This document shows positions 1 through 7,446 of a DNA stretch of 20,793 bases, one piece after another. The stretch is from a bacterium (GTDB taxonomy: Bacteria > Bacillota_I > Bacilli_A > Acholeplasmatales > Acholeplasmataceae). The stretch covers positions 1 to 20,793 of the forward strand of contig JAAZUY010000005.1 of the NCBI GenBank assembly GCA_018623895.1. Direction: 5' to 3'. Numbering within the stretch: the first letter of the stretch is position 1; each line of letters begins with the position of its first letter. Under the pieces are notes generated by a model, which searched no databases, had not been told where the DNA came from, and saw nothing but the letters and a program-made list of their open reading frames with translations. The position numbers and the translations under genes were made by a program.

Positions 1-11
1 ATATTTTTCAT
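1..11 (-). CDS. 5' end of a TPP-riboswitch-controlled gene, cut by window edge
   Basis: Only the first three codons (Met-Lys-Asn) and two bases of a fourth lie inside the window. The ATG is at 11-9 on the minus strand, 5 nt after a strong GGAGG ribosome site at 21-17. That site directly follows a terminator T-run and an upstream TPP aptamer. The product cannot be read. By inference from the riboswitch it should be a thiamine-related gene, such as a thiamine/HMP transporter component or a thiamine biosynthesis or salvage enzyme. The short distance from T-run to ribosome site supports this being the regulated gene. Confidence 0.65.
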
Positions 12-21
12 AATTTCCTCC

Positions 22-45
22 AAAAAAAAATATCCAAAAAGGATA
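22..45 (-). terminator. Intrinsic terminator of the TPP riboswitch
   Basis: On the minus strand a TATCC arm (45-41), a TTTTT loop (40-36) and a GGATA arm (35-31) form a 5-bp stem followed by nine T residues (30-22). It lies between the TPP aptamer and the ribosome site of the gene at the left edge, which is where an expression platform belongs. The stem is short and only moderately GC-rich, so it may be easily displaced by an alternative structure. Confidence 0.7.
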
Positions 46-48
46 ATA

Positions 49-124
49 CACTATTCTAATCCAGCATTACCTGGTCTAGATTACGAATCGATCCTATCCT
101 CTCAGCTTTACGCTCTCCGTAGTG
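49..124 (-). ncRNA. TPP (thiamine pyrophosphate) riboswitch aptamer
   Basis: Read on the minus strand, this leader has the hallmarks of the THI element. A P1 stem pairs CACTA (124-120) with TAGTG (53-49). A short P2 pairs AGC (114-112) with GCT (106-104) and runs into the invariant CTGAGA (105-100) of the pyrimidine-binding side. P5 is CCAG-GTAATG-CTGG with the conserved TAAT loop (GTAATG at 70-65), flanked by a GA / AT internal loop and a short P4 CTA/TAG. In known TPP riboswitches, ligand binding favours termination or ribosome-site masking. Here the terminator lies 4 nt beyond P1, so repression by TPP through premature termination is the likely mode. P3 is weakly defined by eye. Confidence 0.85.
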
Positions 125-131
125 TAATTTT

Positions 132-140
132 ATTATACCA
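132..140 (-). promoter_or_regulatory. Extended -10 promoter for the TPP riboswitch transcript
   Basis: The minus strand reads TGG-TATAAT with the hexamer at 137-132. A start about 7 nt downstream falls at 125-124, exactly where the first strand of riboswitch stem P1 begins, so the RNA would start with the aptamer. No good TTGACA-like -35 is visible. Confidence 0.65.
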
Positions 141-188
141 CATAAAAATCTTATTAAAACTTATAAATAATAATATCAAATAATTTTT

Positions 189-217
189 TTGTAATTTAAA
201 ATAATATATGATATAAT
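189..217 (+). promoter_or_regulatory. Promoter of the unknown-NfeD-stomatin operon
   Basis: A perfect TATAAT at 212-217 is preceded by TGA (209-211), an extended -10. A TTGTAA at 189-194 lies 17 nt upstream as a partial -35. The predicted start near 224 gives a leader of about 15 nt that carries AGGAG at 226-230. The promoter diverges from the TPP riboswitch promoter. Confidence 0.65.
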
Positions 218-238
218 TTATATATAGGAGAAATATTT

Positions 239-625
239 ATGTCGAATTTTAAATGGTTTAATGAAAAACCAAAGGAAGTAATTGTTACTATGGCATCAGG
301 TCACATAACTCTAAATAAACAAGGATCAACCTTTTTTGAACATGCATATAACGTCTTATTAGGTGTAAATGAAAAAGAGAATCAAATTGCTATAAAACCT
401 CTTAATAAAGATGAGGCGATGTCACAACAATACCCGGACAATAAGAAGTATAAGATTACTGTGAGAGCATCATATGCTAGAATAACTAGTAAAGCGTTTA
501 TGGAAGAAATCATGAGTCTCTCAGGACATAATTTTGGAGAACAACCTATGAAATTTCCAGCAAATTGGAATAATATAGATCAAATGTTAATAATTGATTT
601 GAAAGGAGGAGTTGATAATGTTTAA
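239..625 (+). CDS. Unrecognised 128-aa protein preceding NfeD
   Basis: I do not recognise a named family. The protein is soluble-looking, with no signal peptide or membrane segment. Residues about 13-60 suggest alternating beta strands, including a pattern like ITLNKQG, hydrophobic positions, then NQIAIKPL. This loosely recalls small beta-rich proteins with an I-x-LN-K ... IAIKP core, but that is only pattern resemblance. The second half is more helical and Phe/Met-rich, ending in a Trp-Asn-Asn-Ile segment. The start is the ATG at 239, 8 nt after AGGAG. The gene is first in the operon, and its last codons contain the nfeD ribosome site and overlap nfeD by 8 nt. Translational coupling is therefore likely, as is a role tied to the NfeD/stomatin membrane module (inference). 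Confidence 0.8.
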   Translation: MSNFKWFNEKPKEVIVTMASGHITLNKQGSTFFEHAYNVLLGVNEKENQIAIKPLNKDEAMSQQYPDNKKYKITVRASYARITSKAFMEEIMSLSGHNFGEQPMKFPANWNNIDQMLIIDLKGGVDNV

Positions 626-1058
626 TTCAGAAGCATTGGTTTGGGTATGGTTAGCTGTTTTTATTCTTTCAATTGTTTTAGAGGCTGCTACTGTTGATTT
701 TGTAGCAATATGGTTTGCAATTGCAGCATTACCTTCATTTGTTATGGCTCTTTTAAACGTAAGTTTTGAAGTTCAATTAACCTTTTTCGTACTAGTATCT
801 ATTCTTCTACTAGTTTTTACAAGACCATATATGGTAAAATACTTTAAAACCAATAGAGTAAAAACAAATGCACAAACTGTTATTGGGAAAACAGCTGTTG
901 TTACAGAAAAGATTTCACCGAACGAGATTGGAAAAGTTAAATTAAGAGGAATTTCGTGGTCTGCAATATCAAATGATGAAATTGAAAAAGGATCAAAAGT
1001 AAGAGTTTTAGACATCGAGGGCGTTAAGTTAATTGTTGAGTTATTAGAAAAAAAATAA
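618..1058 (+). CDS. NfeD-family membrane protein
   Basis: This 146-aa protein is of the short NfeD type. It has about three N-terminal hydrophobic segments (roughly residues 6-28, 30-50 and 52-70) followed by a soluble OB-fold-like domain. The NfeD signature reads GKVKLRGISWSA, close to the family pattern G-x-V-x-x-x-G-x-x-W-x-A. Family members partner with SPFH/stomatin proteins, and the next gene encodes one. I chose the ATG at 618 because it lies 7 nt from the strong AAAGGAGGA at 602-610. The upstream in-frame TTG at 612 would be only 1 nt from that site. The protease domain of long NfeD proteins is absent. The protein should sit in the cytoplasmic membrane and may tune or scaffold the stomatin oligomer. 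Confidence 0.9.
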   Translation: MFNSEALVWVWLAVFILSIVLEAATVDFVAIWFAIAALPSFVMALLNVSFEVQLTFFVLVSILLLVFTRPYMVKYFKTNRVKTNAQTVIGKTAVVTEKISPNEIGKVKLRGISWSAISNDEIEKGSKVRVLDIEGVKLIVELLEKK

Positions 1059-1070
1059 AGGAGATACAAA

Positions 1071-1988
1071 ATGGAAGCAATTTTTATAATTCTGTTAGTT
1101 GCAATTGGTTTGTTTGTTTCGAGTTTTAGACTTGTAAGACAAACAGACATGTTTGTTGTTGAGAGATTAGGTGGTTACTTTAAGACTTGGGATACTGGTA
1201 TTCATTTACTAATACCTTTCATAGATAAAGTCGCAAAGCAAGTTACTATGAAAGAACAGATAAGAGATTTCCCTCCACAACCTGTTATTACAAAAGATAA
1301 TTTAACAATGCAAATTGATTCAGTTGTATTTTTTCAAGTCACTGATCCAAAACTATATGCTTATGGAGTAAACAATCCAATTGCAGCTATTGAAAATTTA
1401 TCTGCAACTACTCTTCGTAACATCATTGGTGATTTAGACTTAGAACAAACATTAACTTCAAGAGAATTAATCAATACAAAAATGAGAGATATTTTAGACG
1501 AGGCAACTGACCCGTGGGGCATTAAGGTTAATAGAGTTGAGATTAAAAACATTATTCCTCCAAGAGATATTAGAGAAGCACTTGAAAAACAATTAAGAGC
1601 AGAAAGAGAAAAAAGAGAAAGTGTCTTGCTTGCTGAAGGACAAAAAAGAGCTGAAATTCTCAAAGCTGAGGGTGAAGCTGAAGCAGTCATAGTTAGAGCT
1701 AATGCTGATAAACAAAGTCGAATCTTAGCTGCTGAAGGTGAAGCTGAAGGTATATTGAGATTAAAAAGAGCTGAAGCAGATGGTATTAACCTCATTAAAA
1801 AAGCTGGTGCAGATAATGCAGTATTACAAATCAAAAGCTTTGAAGCGTTAGCAAAAGTGGCAGACGGTCAATCAACTAAAATTGTAGTTCCATCAAATTT
1901 AATGGACTTATCTTCAGTTGTCTTGGCAGCAAAAGAAATCGCTACAAATGAACCACCAAAGACACCAGCCACTCCTAAGAAAAAATAA
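1071..1988 (+). CDS. Stomatin-like SPFH/Band 7 protein (QmcA type)
   Basis: This 305-aa membrane-anchored SPFH protein has an N-terminal hydrophobic anchor (about residues 3-18), then the Band 7 domain (about 20-180) with typical blocks such as VVERLG, ITKDNL and PPRDI. A long Ala/Glu/Arg-rich helical region (about 170-255) follows, with two copies of AEGEAEA spaced 23 residues apart, as in stomatin and QmcA coiled coils. The tail is Pro/Lys-rich (about 292-305). It lies 12 nt after nfeD with an AAGGAG ribosome site. NfeD-stomatin gene pairs are widespread in bacteria and archaea and are thought to form large membrane microdomain or cage-like oligomers. The precise cellular role is not shown here. 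A strong terminator follows. Confidence 0.92.
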   Translation: MEAIFIILLVAIGLFVSSFRLVRQTDMFVVERLGGYFKTWDTGIHLLIPFIDKVAKQVTMKEQIRDFPPQPVITKDNLTMQIDSVVFFQVTDPKLYAYGVNNPIAAIENLSATTLRNIIGDLDLEQTLTSRELINTKMRDILDEATDPWGIKVNRVEIKNIIPPRDIREALEKQLRAEREKRESVLLAEGQKRAEILKAEGEAEAVIVRANADKQSRILAAEGEAEGILRLKRAEADGINLIKKAGADNAVLQIKSFEALAKVADGQSTKIVVPSNLMDLSSVVLAAKEIATNEPPKTPATPKKK

Positions 1989-2017
1989 AAAAACACACTA
2001 GAATAATAGTAATGTAT

Positions 2018-2050
2018 AAAAAAATAAGGTATTAATTACCTTATTTTTTT
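2018..2050. terminator. Bidirectional intrinsic terminator
   Basis: A 10-bp perfect stem pairs AAATAAGGTA (2022-2031) with TACCTTATTT (2037-2046) around a 5-nt loop. It is flanked by an A-run on the left and a T-run to 2050 on the right. It therefore serves both the plus-strand stomatin gene and the convergent pyrimidine phosphorylase gene, whose stop codon (2043-2041) lies inside the stem. Confidence 0.88.
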
Positions 2051-3342
2051 ATTACTTTATATATCATTTTTTGTTTTTTACTGGGCGATTCGTTAATGAC
2101 TATTGACTCTCTTAATAATTTATCTGACTCTTTTAAGCCTTTATTATTGTGATAAATAGTTGCAAGTAAATTTCCTTTCTTAATCTTCATTCCAACTTTT
2201 ACATTGAGCTGAATACCTACTGAATGATCAATTTTATCTGATTTAATTTGTCTTCCTGCACCTAATATCATTGCAGCATTACCAATTTTCAACGCATTTA
2301 TTTCATTAATCCAACCGTCATAATCTGAATAGATCTCTTTTTTATTAATTGCAAATTGTTTATGAAAATCTTTCAAACTTTCAACATTCCCACCTTGTGA
2401 ATGAACCATTTTCTCGAAGTATTTGTATGCTTCCCCTGACTTTAGAACATTGTCAACATCAATTGAGGCAATTTTTTTATTTTTGAAGACATTTGAATTA
2501 ATTAAAATTTGAACAACAATTTCTTTAACCACTTCATTCAAATCTTCTGGTCCATTACCTTTAAGTGTATTAATCACTTCGAAAATTTCAAGTGCATTCC
2601 CAACATAATTTCCTAGTGGCTGATTCATATTTGTTAATACTGCACTGACTTTTTTGTTTGCTCTATAACCAATTTTTACCATTAGATTTGCTAATTCTTC
2701 TGCCTTTTTGATGTTTTTCATAAATGCTCCTTGACCTACTTTAACATCTAAAACTATGACGTCTGAACCAGATGCTAATTTTTTACTCATTATTGAAGAT
2801 GCAATTAAAGGCATTGAATCAATTGTTGCAGACACATCTCTAAGCGCGTATAATTTTTTATCTGCCGGTGCAATATTTTTTGATTGTCCGATAATAGCGA
2901 TATTAATTTTTTTAACTTGATTAATAAAATCGCTTTTTGATAATTCAACTTTAAATCCTGGAATAGACTCAAGTTTGTCTATTGTACCTCCAGTATGACC
3001 AAGTCCTCTACCACTCATTTTAGCAAATTTCAAATTGTAATGAGCAATAATAGGACCAATAATCAAAGAGGTTTTGTCTCCAACGCCCCCTGTTGAATGT
3101 TTGTCGACTTTTATTCCATCTATGTCAGTTAAATCAATAATATCTCCTGAGTCTTTCATTGCTATCGCAAGGTTACTTGTTTCTTCATCCGTCATTCCAT
3201 TCAATAATATTGCCATCGCCATTGAACTCATTTGATAATCTGGAATTTTTCCTGAAGTATAATTTTTTATCATATAGTTAATCATATCTTTCGACAATGT
3301 TTTTTTTTCTTTTTTTAATTGAATCAAATCTGTCATTTTCAT
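2041..3342 (-). CDS. pdp: Pyrimidine-nucleoside phosphorylase
   Basis: This enzyme reversibly cleaves thymidine, uridine or deoxyuridine with phosphate, giving the base and (deoxy)ribose-1-phosphate in the cytoplasm. It contains the phosphate-binding KHSTGGVGDKTS block (residues about 81-92), the family signature SGRGLGHTGGT followed by DKLES (about 110-126), and the LDVKVGQGAFMK block. The 433-aa length equals the Bacillus-type Pdp. The start is set at the ATG 3342-3340, 5 nt after AGGTGA. A GTG at 3351 would overlap that site, and an ATG at 3336 is a further alternative. The gene is monocistronic, divergent from a histidine phosphatase gene, and ends in the shared terminator. It is separated from deoC and deoD, with which it would act. 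Thymidine-only specificity (DeoA) cannot be excluded. Confidence 0.93.
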   Translation of the reverse strand: MKMTDLIQLKKEKKTLSKDMINYMIKNYTSGKIPDYQMSSMAMAILLNGMTDEETSNLAIAMKDSGDIIDLTDIDGIKVDKHSTGGVGDKTSLIIGPIIAHYNLKFAKMSGRGLGHTGGTIDKLESIPGFKVELSKSDFINQVKKINIAIIGQSKNIAPADKKLYALRDVSATIDSMPLIASSIMSKKLASGSDVIVLDVKVGQGAFMKNIKKAEELANLMVKIGYRANKKVSAVLTNMNQPLGNYVGNALEIFEVINTLKGNGPEDLNEVVKEIVVQILINSNVFKNKKIASIDVDNVLKSGEAYKYFEKMVHSQGGNVESLKDFHKQFAINKKEIYSDYDGWINEINALKIGNAAMILGAGRQIKSDKIDHSVGIQLNVKVGMKIKKGNLLATIYHNNKGLKESDKLLRESIVINESPSKKQKMIYKVIKK

Positions 3343-3359
3343 AACTATCACCTACCTTT

Positions 3360-3368
3360 ATATTATCA
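3360..3368 (-). promoter_or_regulatory. Probable extended -10 promoter of the phosphorylase gene
   Basis: The minus strand reads TGA-TAATAT with the hexamer at 3365-3360, 17 nt before the ATG. It occupies the position where a -35 of the divergent plus-strand promoter would lie, so the two promoters probably cannot be occupied together (inference). Confidence 0.45.
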
Positions 3369-3379
3369 TAAAAGTCTTA

Positions 3380-3388
3380 TGCTATAAT
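3380..3388 (+). promoter_or_regulatory. Extended -10 promoter of a leaderless gene
   Basis: TGC-TATAAT places a perfect hexamer at 3383-3388, only 6 nt before the ATG at 3395. A normal start site about 7 nt downstream would coincide with the A of the start codon. No ribosome site is present before the ATG. Confidence 0.65.
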
Positions 3389-3394
3389 ATTTGT

Positions 3395-3946
3395 ATGAAA
3401 ATTATTGCATTAAGACACTCATATACAAAATTAAATGAAGAAAAACGTATTCAAGGAAGATTAGATATAAAATTATCAAAAAAAGGCATTTTAGCCGTCT
3501 ACGAGAATATAGATTATATATCAAAAATTGATTTTGATTTGATTGTAAGTTCTCCTCTTATGAGAGCTTTACAAACTTCTTTGATAATAGGGGAAAAAAC
3601 TAATTATAAAAACCCAATAGTCTTACTTCACGAATTTGTAGAAAGAGATTTTGGTAAACTTGATTATACTTTAGTATCTGAATCAAAAAAATTATACAAT
3701 TCTACATTAAGTATTGACGGTTTTGAATCAAATGAGTCCCTTGAAAAAAGAGTTAATAACGGAGTTATAAAATTGAATTCTATTTATACTGATAAAAAAA
3801 TACTATTAGTTGCCCATTCTCACATTATTAAAGCTCTGATGAAATTGGCCAATTTTCCAAATCTAAGCTATTCAAATACAGAAATTGATCATAAAAAAGT
3901 AACTGAATTCGAATTTATAAAAGGTAAATTGAAATTAATAAAGTAG
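3395..3946 (+). CDS. Histidine phosphatase family protein (phosphoglycerate mutase-like)
   Basis: This 183-aa cytoplasmic branch-1 histidine phosphatase should use a phosphohistidine intermediate. The catalytic motif is R7-H8 in LRHSYT, with Ser replacing the usual Gly of RHG. R57 lies in SSPLMRALQT, the likely acid is E83 in VERDFG, and the second histidine is H141 in VAHSHI. The family covers alpha-ribazole phosphatase, PhoE and others, so the substrate cannot be assigned. The ATG at 3395 is fixed by the motif at residue 7 and by the promoter 6 nt upstream, which implies a leaderless mRNA. It diverges from the pyrimidine phosphorylase gene and converges with plsC across a 12-nt gap with no terminator. 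A second paralogue lies at 19013-19531. Confidence 0.85.
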   Translation: MKIIALRHSYTKLNEEKRIQGRLDIKLSKKGILAVYENIDYISKIDFDLIVSSPLMRALQTSLIIGEKTNYKNPIVLLHEFVERDFGKLDYTLVSESKKLYNSTLSIDGFESNESLEKRVNNGVIKLNSIYTDKKILLVAHSHIIKALMKLANFPNLSYSNTEIDHKKVTEFEFIKGKLKLIK

Positions 3947-3958
3947 ATGAATATCTAA

Positions 3959-4735
3959 TTAATTAGAATTTATCCTGTCAATAAAAAGTTTAGCTATAGT
4001 ATTTGTATCCATATTTGAGTAATCTTTAAATGAAATTTCATCTAAGATTTTTACTTTTTTATCTGTATGAAAGAATGGGAATCTTTTTCTAACTTTTTCA
4101 TTTCCATAAATTTTTACTGGAATTATAGACGCTTCTGCCCTAGCTGCAATTCTGAAAGATCCAACTCTAACTTTAATTATTTCTTTATAATTTCTATATT
4201 TTGTTCCGCCCTCAGGAAAAACTACAAATGATAGACCATTCTTTATTTTTGAAATTACATTATCTAATCTTTTTACAGTATCCCTATTATTTGCTCTATC
4301 AACCTTAAAACAACCCATTGCATCTAGCCAACCAGATATTATAGGGATTTTAAAAAGTTCTTTTTTTGGTGTAAATGCAACTGGTCTTTTTATTATCGAT
4401 AAAAGAACAAAAACATCTGAATATGATTTATGTGATGAATAAAAAACTATATTCTTATTCTTAGGAATTTTTTCAGATCCAACGATTGTTAATTTCATTC
4501 GCAATAAAAACATATTTATAAATTTGGATGCACTTCTTGTAACATAAGAAAAAAATCTATTGTTCTTACCTGAAAATTTATATAGCGGTGTCATTATCCA
4601 TATTAGAATTAGTATTATAAATATTGCAAATACTGGAGATATAATAATCCATAAAGGAATTAAATCAGAATTAAAATTGATAGTTGCAGTTAAAATAAAA
4701 GTAAAATAAATTACTATAAAAATTGTTGTAATCAT
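3959..4735 (-). CDS. plsC: 1-acyl-sn-glycerol-3-phosphate acyltransferase
   Basis: The enzyme acylates lysophosphatidic acid to phosphatidic acid, the second acylation step of phospholipid synthesis, at the membrane. Two N-terminal hydrophobic segments (about residues 2-20 and 26-48) precede the acyltransferase domain. The catalytic HX4D is H102-KSYS-D107, motif II is GCFKVDR (141-147) and the substrate-binding motif III is FPEGGT (173-178, a variant of FPEGTR). At 258 aa it fits the family. The ATG overlaps the folA stop as ATGA, so it is translationally coupled and the last gene of the deoC-deoD-thyA operon. Its link to nucleotide metabolism is probably only shared growth control. Confidence 0.9.
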   Translation of the reverse strand: MITTIFIVIYFTFILTATINFNSDLIPLWIIISPVFAIFIILILIWIMTPLYKFSGKNNRFFSYVTRSASKFINMFLLRMKLTIVGSEKIPKNKNIVFYSSHKSYSDVFVLLSIIKRPVAFTPKKELFKIPIISGWLDAMGCFKVDRANNRDTVKRLDNVISKIKNGLSFVVFPEGGTKYRNYKEIIKVRVGSFRIAARAEASIIPVKIYGNEKVRKRFPFFHTDKKVKILDEISFKDYSNMDTNTIAKLFIDRINSN

Positions 4736-5205
4736 ATTTTCGTTCTCTCATAAATACAAAATATCAATTTTGGTTTCAACCAAAATTTTTTTAACCTAAA
4801 AGATTCTAATGAATATTCAGAAAAATAAGTGTCCCCATCATATCTTCCCAAAACATGAGTTATATATAATACGTCTGCATATTTCATTGATTCTTTGTAT
4901 AATTTTGATCCACCGATTACGTAGATATCCTTATTATTATTTTTAAAAAATGAATCAAGATCATCTACAAGAATAAATTTGTTTGATTCTTTTAATGTTT
5001 TGCTTAGTATATATATTTTTGAAAATGGTAGATTCCCACTTGGGTAATATTTCAGCATCGATAAATAAGTTTTTCTCCCCATAATCACTTCCTTATTTCT
5101 TGTGATCTTTTTAAAGTGCTCAATATCATCTTTAAATGTCCAAGGTAACTTATTATTTGATCCAATTAATCTATTTTCATCCATAGCCCAAATCAAATTA
5201 ATCAT
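4732..5205 (-). CDS. folA: Dihydrofolate reductase
   Basis: The enzyme reduces dihydrofolate to tetrahydrofolate with NADPH, regenerating the folate oxidised by thymidylate synthase. The 157-aa sequence has the N-terminal [14 protein letters not shown] block, the substrate-site [12 protein letters not shown] with acidic D27 as the proton donor, the NADPH-binding IMGRKTY (about 41-47) and YVIGGSKLY (about 95-103), and DGDTYF (123-128). Length is standard for chromosomal DHFR. It overlaps thyA and plsC by 4 nt on each side (ATGA junctions), a tight thyA-folA pair as in many Firmicutes. The ribosome site is an AGGAAAAG inside the end of thyA. Confidence 0.95.
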   Translation of the reverse strand: MINLIWAMDENRLIGSNNKLPWTFKDDIEHFKKITRNKEVIMGRKTYLSMLKYYPSGNLPFSKIYILSKTLKESNKFILVDDLDSFFKNNNKDIYVIGGSKLYKESMKYADVLYITHVLGRYDGDTYFSEYSLESFRLKKFWLKPKLIFCIYERTKI

Positions 5206-6068
5206 ACTGAAACTTTTCCTTTGATTGATGGATGAAAATCATAATCTAAAATTTTTATATCTTCATATTTAAAATTCTCAATATCAGTCACATCAGGATT
5301 AAGCCATAATTTAGGAATTTTTTTCGGAGTTCGTTTAATTTGCTTTTCAATTAAAGGAATATGATCATTGTAAATATGTGCGTCACCTAAAGTGTGAATA
5401 AATTCCTTTGGAACCAGACCTGTAACATGAGCAACCATCGCTAAAAGAAGTGAATATGAAGCAATATTAAAAGGAATACCTAAAAAAACATCAGCACTTC
5501 TCTGGTAAAGATGTAATGATATCTCTCCATCATTTACGTAAAATTGCATAAATGCATGACAAGGAGGCAGTGCCATGCTATCGACTTCTTCAGGATTCCA
5601 TGATGAAATTATAAGCCTTCTTGAGTTTGGGTTATTCTTGATTTCATTTATCACATTTTTTAATTGATCTACACCATTAAAATTTCGCCATTGTTTACCA
5701 TATACTGGACCTAAATCTCCAAATTTACGAGCAAATTCATTGTCATTCACTATCTTTTCAATAAATTCATCTATAGTTTCGTTGTTATAATAATCACTCT
5801 TTTTAAATTTTTTAAAAGGCCATTCATTCCATATTCTTACTTTATTTTCAACTAAATATTTTATATTTGTATCCCCTTTAATAAACCACAACAATTCATA
5901 GATTAATGCTTTATAATATATTTTTTTTGTAGTTAAGAGTGGAAATCCTTCTTTTAAGCTGAACTTCATCTGATAACCAAAAATAGATCTCGTACCTGTG
6001 CCGGTTCTATCTGATTTATTTTTACCCTCATCTAAAATTTTCTTTGCTAAATCTAAGTACTTATTCAT
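5202..6068 (-). CDS. thyA: Thymidylate synthase (ThyA type)
   Basis: The enzyme methylates dUMP to dTMP using methylene-tetrahydrofolate and releases dihydrofolate to the adjacent FolA. Counting from the ATG at 6068, the 288-aa protein has the phosphate-binding DRTGTGT (20-26), the nucleophile C170 in [23 protein letters not shown] (190-201) with the Asn that reads dUMP, and the C-terminal Val that closes the active site. The in-frame extension to 6098 would add ten residues unlike the family, and the family N-terminus matches [12 protein letters not shown]. The start overlaps the end of pepV by 8 nt. The ribosome site is weak (AGGTTGG), consistent with coupling. Confidence 0.95.
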   Translation of the reverse strand: MNKYLDLAKKILDEGKNKSDRTGTGTRSIFGYQMKFSLKEGFPLLTTKKIYYKALIYELLWFIKGDTNIKYLVENKVRIWNEWPFKKFKKSDYYNNETIDEFIEKIVNDNEFARKFGDLGPVYGKQWRNFNGVDQLKNVINEIKNNPNSRRLIISSWNPEEVDSMALPPCHAFMQFYVNDGEISLHLYQRSADVFLGIPFNIASYSLLLAMVAHVTGLVPKEFIHTLGDAHIYNDHIPLIEKQIKRTPKKIPKLWLNPDVTDIENFKYEDIKILDYDFHPSIKGKVSV

Positions 6069-7431
6069 AGTTGGCCAACCTATACAGCGCTTCTGCATAA
6101 ATAGTTGTTGCTTTTAATAAATCTTTAATGTAAATGAATTCTTCTGGTTGATGAATATTTGATTCTGATCCTTTAAAATGTGCACCATATGCTACAGAAT
6201 TCTTCATTGATCTCGCAAATGTTCCACCACCAATTGTAAACGGTTTTGAATTGTAGTCTTGAGTATTTTTTTGATATGTATCCATTAATATTTTTATAAA
6301 ATCACTCTTTGGATCTTGATATAATTCCCTTTTATGGTGATCAACACTGACTAAAGCGTTTTTTAAATTTGATTTAATTTTTTCAATGATTCTATCAAAT
6401 TCTACTCCTTTTGGATATCTATAATTTAGTTTTAGTTGAATTTTTGATTTAATTTTTTTAATAACACCCACATTTGATGAGGTCTTTCCCATTTCATCAC
6501 TTTTAAATTCTATACCCAGTTTTTTTCCAGTCAAATCGTTTAAAAAATATTTTTTATACGTATCAGTGAAATCGGATGGAACATGTTTTATCAAAAACTG
6601 TAGCATCAAATCAATAGCATTTATTCCTTCATAAGGTGTCGAACCATGAGCACTTTTGCCATTTATACTTAAAAATATTTTATCATTTATTTTCTTCACT
6701 TCTCCGGTGTACTTATTTAATTGTAGATATTCTTTGAAATGTTTCTCGTATTTCTGTTTGTATTCAAGACTTACTTCTGCATAATCTGGGACCATATTAT
6801 CTCTGTCACCACCATTTAAAGATAAAATCCCAGTGTTTTCAGAGCTGAATTCAATATTTATTCTTGAAATTCCTTTTTCAGCATAAATTAGTGGAAAGTC
6901 TGCATCGGGTATTATTCCATAAACTGGTTGTTCAGGATTTTTTTTAAAGTAGTACTCTATTCCTCTCCAAGCTGTCTCTTCATCGGTTCCTAAAATTAAT
7001 TTAATTCTGTGATTAAGTTTTAAATTTGTATTTTTTAAAATTTTCATAGCGTAATACATAGCTAATGTAGGACCCTTATCGTCTAAAGTGCCTCTACCAT
7101 AAATTTTTTCACCATCTATCTCACCACCATACGGATCATGAATCCATCCTCTACCCTCAGGCACTACATCTAGATGCCCTATAGTGCCAATGAATTTTTT
7201 TCCATCACCAAATTCAATATGTCCTGCGTATCCATCAGTATTTTCTGTATTGAAACCCTCTGATTTTGCTTTATCAAGAAACCAATCTAAAGCTATTTTT
7301 ATATTTTTTCCAAAAGGAGCACCTTCATTTTTTGGATCGAATTTAGTTAATACAGATTTAATTCTTACTATTTCTATTAAATCTCTTACAATATTCTCTT
7401 TTTCTTCATATACAAGTTTTTTAAAATCCAT
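6061..7431 (-). CDS. pepV: PepV-type M20 dipeptidase
   Basis: This 456-aa protein belongs to the M20 metallopeptidases of the PepV/Xaa-His dipeptidase type, which hydrolyse dipeptides in the cytoplasm with two zinc ions. Visible motifs are GHLDVV (H86, D88), [11 protein letters not shown] (D117/D118), the catalytic GTDEET (E151/E152), IPDADFP (about 175-180) and the late GGGTFAR ... GAHFKG block with HQPEE, which supplies the final ligand and an oxyanion Arg. Length matches lactobacterial PepV. The ribosome site AAGGAG is strong. Its place between deoD and thyA is unusual for function, and I see no sequence reason for it beyond shared growth-phase expression. Related annotations such as carnosinase or Sapep are possible. 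Confidence 0.92.
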   Translation of the reverse strand: MDFKKLVYEEKENIVRDLIEIVRIKSVLTKFDPKNEGAPFGKNIKIALDWFLDKAKSEGFNTENTDGYAGHIEFGDGKKFIGTIGHLDVVPEGRGWIHDPYGGEIDGEKIYGRGTLDDKGPTLAMYYAMKILKNTNLKLNHRIKLILGTDEETAWRGIEYYFKKNPEQPVYGIIPDADFPLIYAEKGISRINIEFSSENTGILSLNGGDRDNMVPDYAEVSLEYKQKYEKHFKEYLQLNKYTGEVKKINDKIFLSINGKSAHGSTPYEGINAIDLMLQFLIKHVPSDFTDTYKKYFLNDLTGKKLGIEFKSDEMGKTSSNVGVIKKIKSKIQLKLNYRYPKGVEFDRIIEKIKSNLKNALVSVDHHKRELYQDPKSDFIKILMDTYQKNTQDYNSKPFTIGGGTFARSMKNSVAYGAHFKGSESNIHQPEEFIYIKDLLKATTIYAEALYRLANYE

Positions 7432-7446
7432 TTTTTTCTCCTTAAA

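Noticed and set aside
612..617. Upstream TTG start for nfeD
   Set aside because: It would lie 1 nt after the AAAGGAGGA site; the ATG at 618 has proper spacing.
773..1150. Antisense frame across nfeD and the stomatin start
   Set aside because: It spans two well-supported genes, has no ribosome site, and its translation resembles nothing.
1639..1770. Repeated GCTGAAGGTGAAGCTGAAG-like DNA in the stomatin gene as a DNA repeat element
   Set aside because: It is explained by the AEGEAEA heptad-like protein repeats normal for SPFH coiled coils.
1361..1834. Long antisense reading frame opposite the stomatin gene
   Set aside because: It is a shadow of the Ala/Glu-rich coding strand, with low-complexity Ser/Leu/Ala translation, no ribosome site and no family resemblance.
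3954..3967. Palindrome TCTAATTAATTAGA as a terminator between the phosphatase gene and plsC
   Set aside because: It is almost all A/T, has no loop and no T-run, and such A/T palindromes are expected by chance in this composition.
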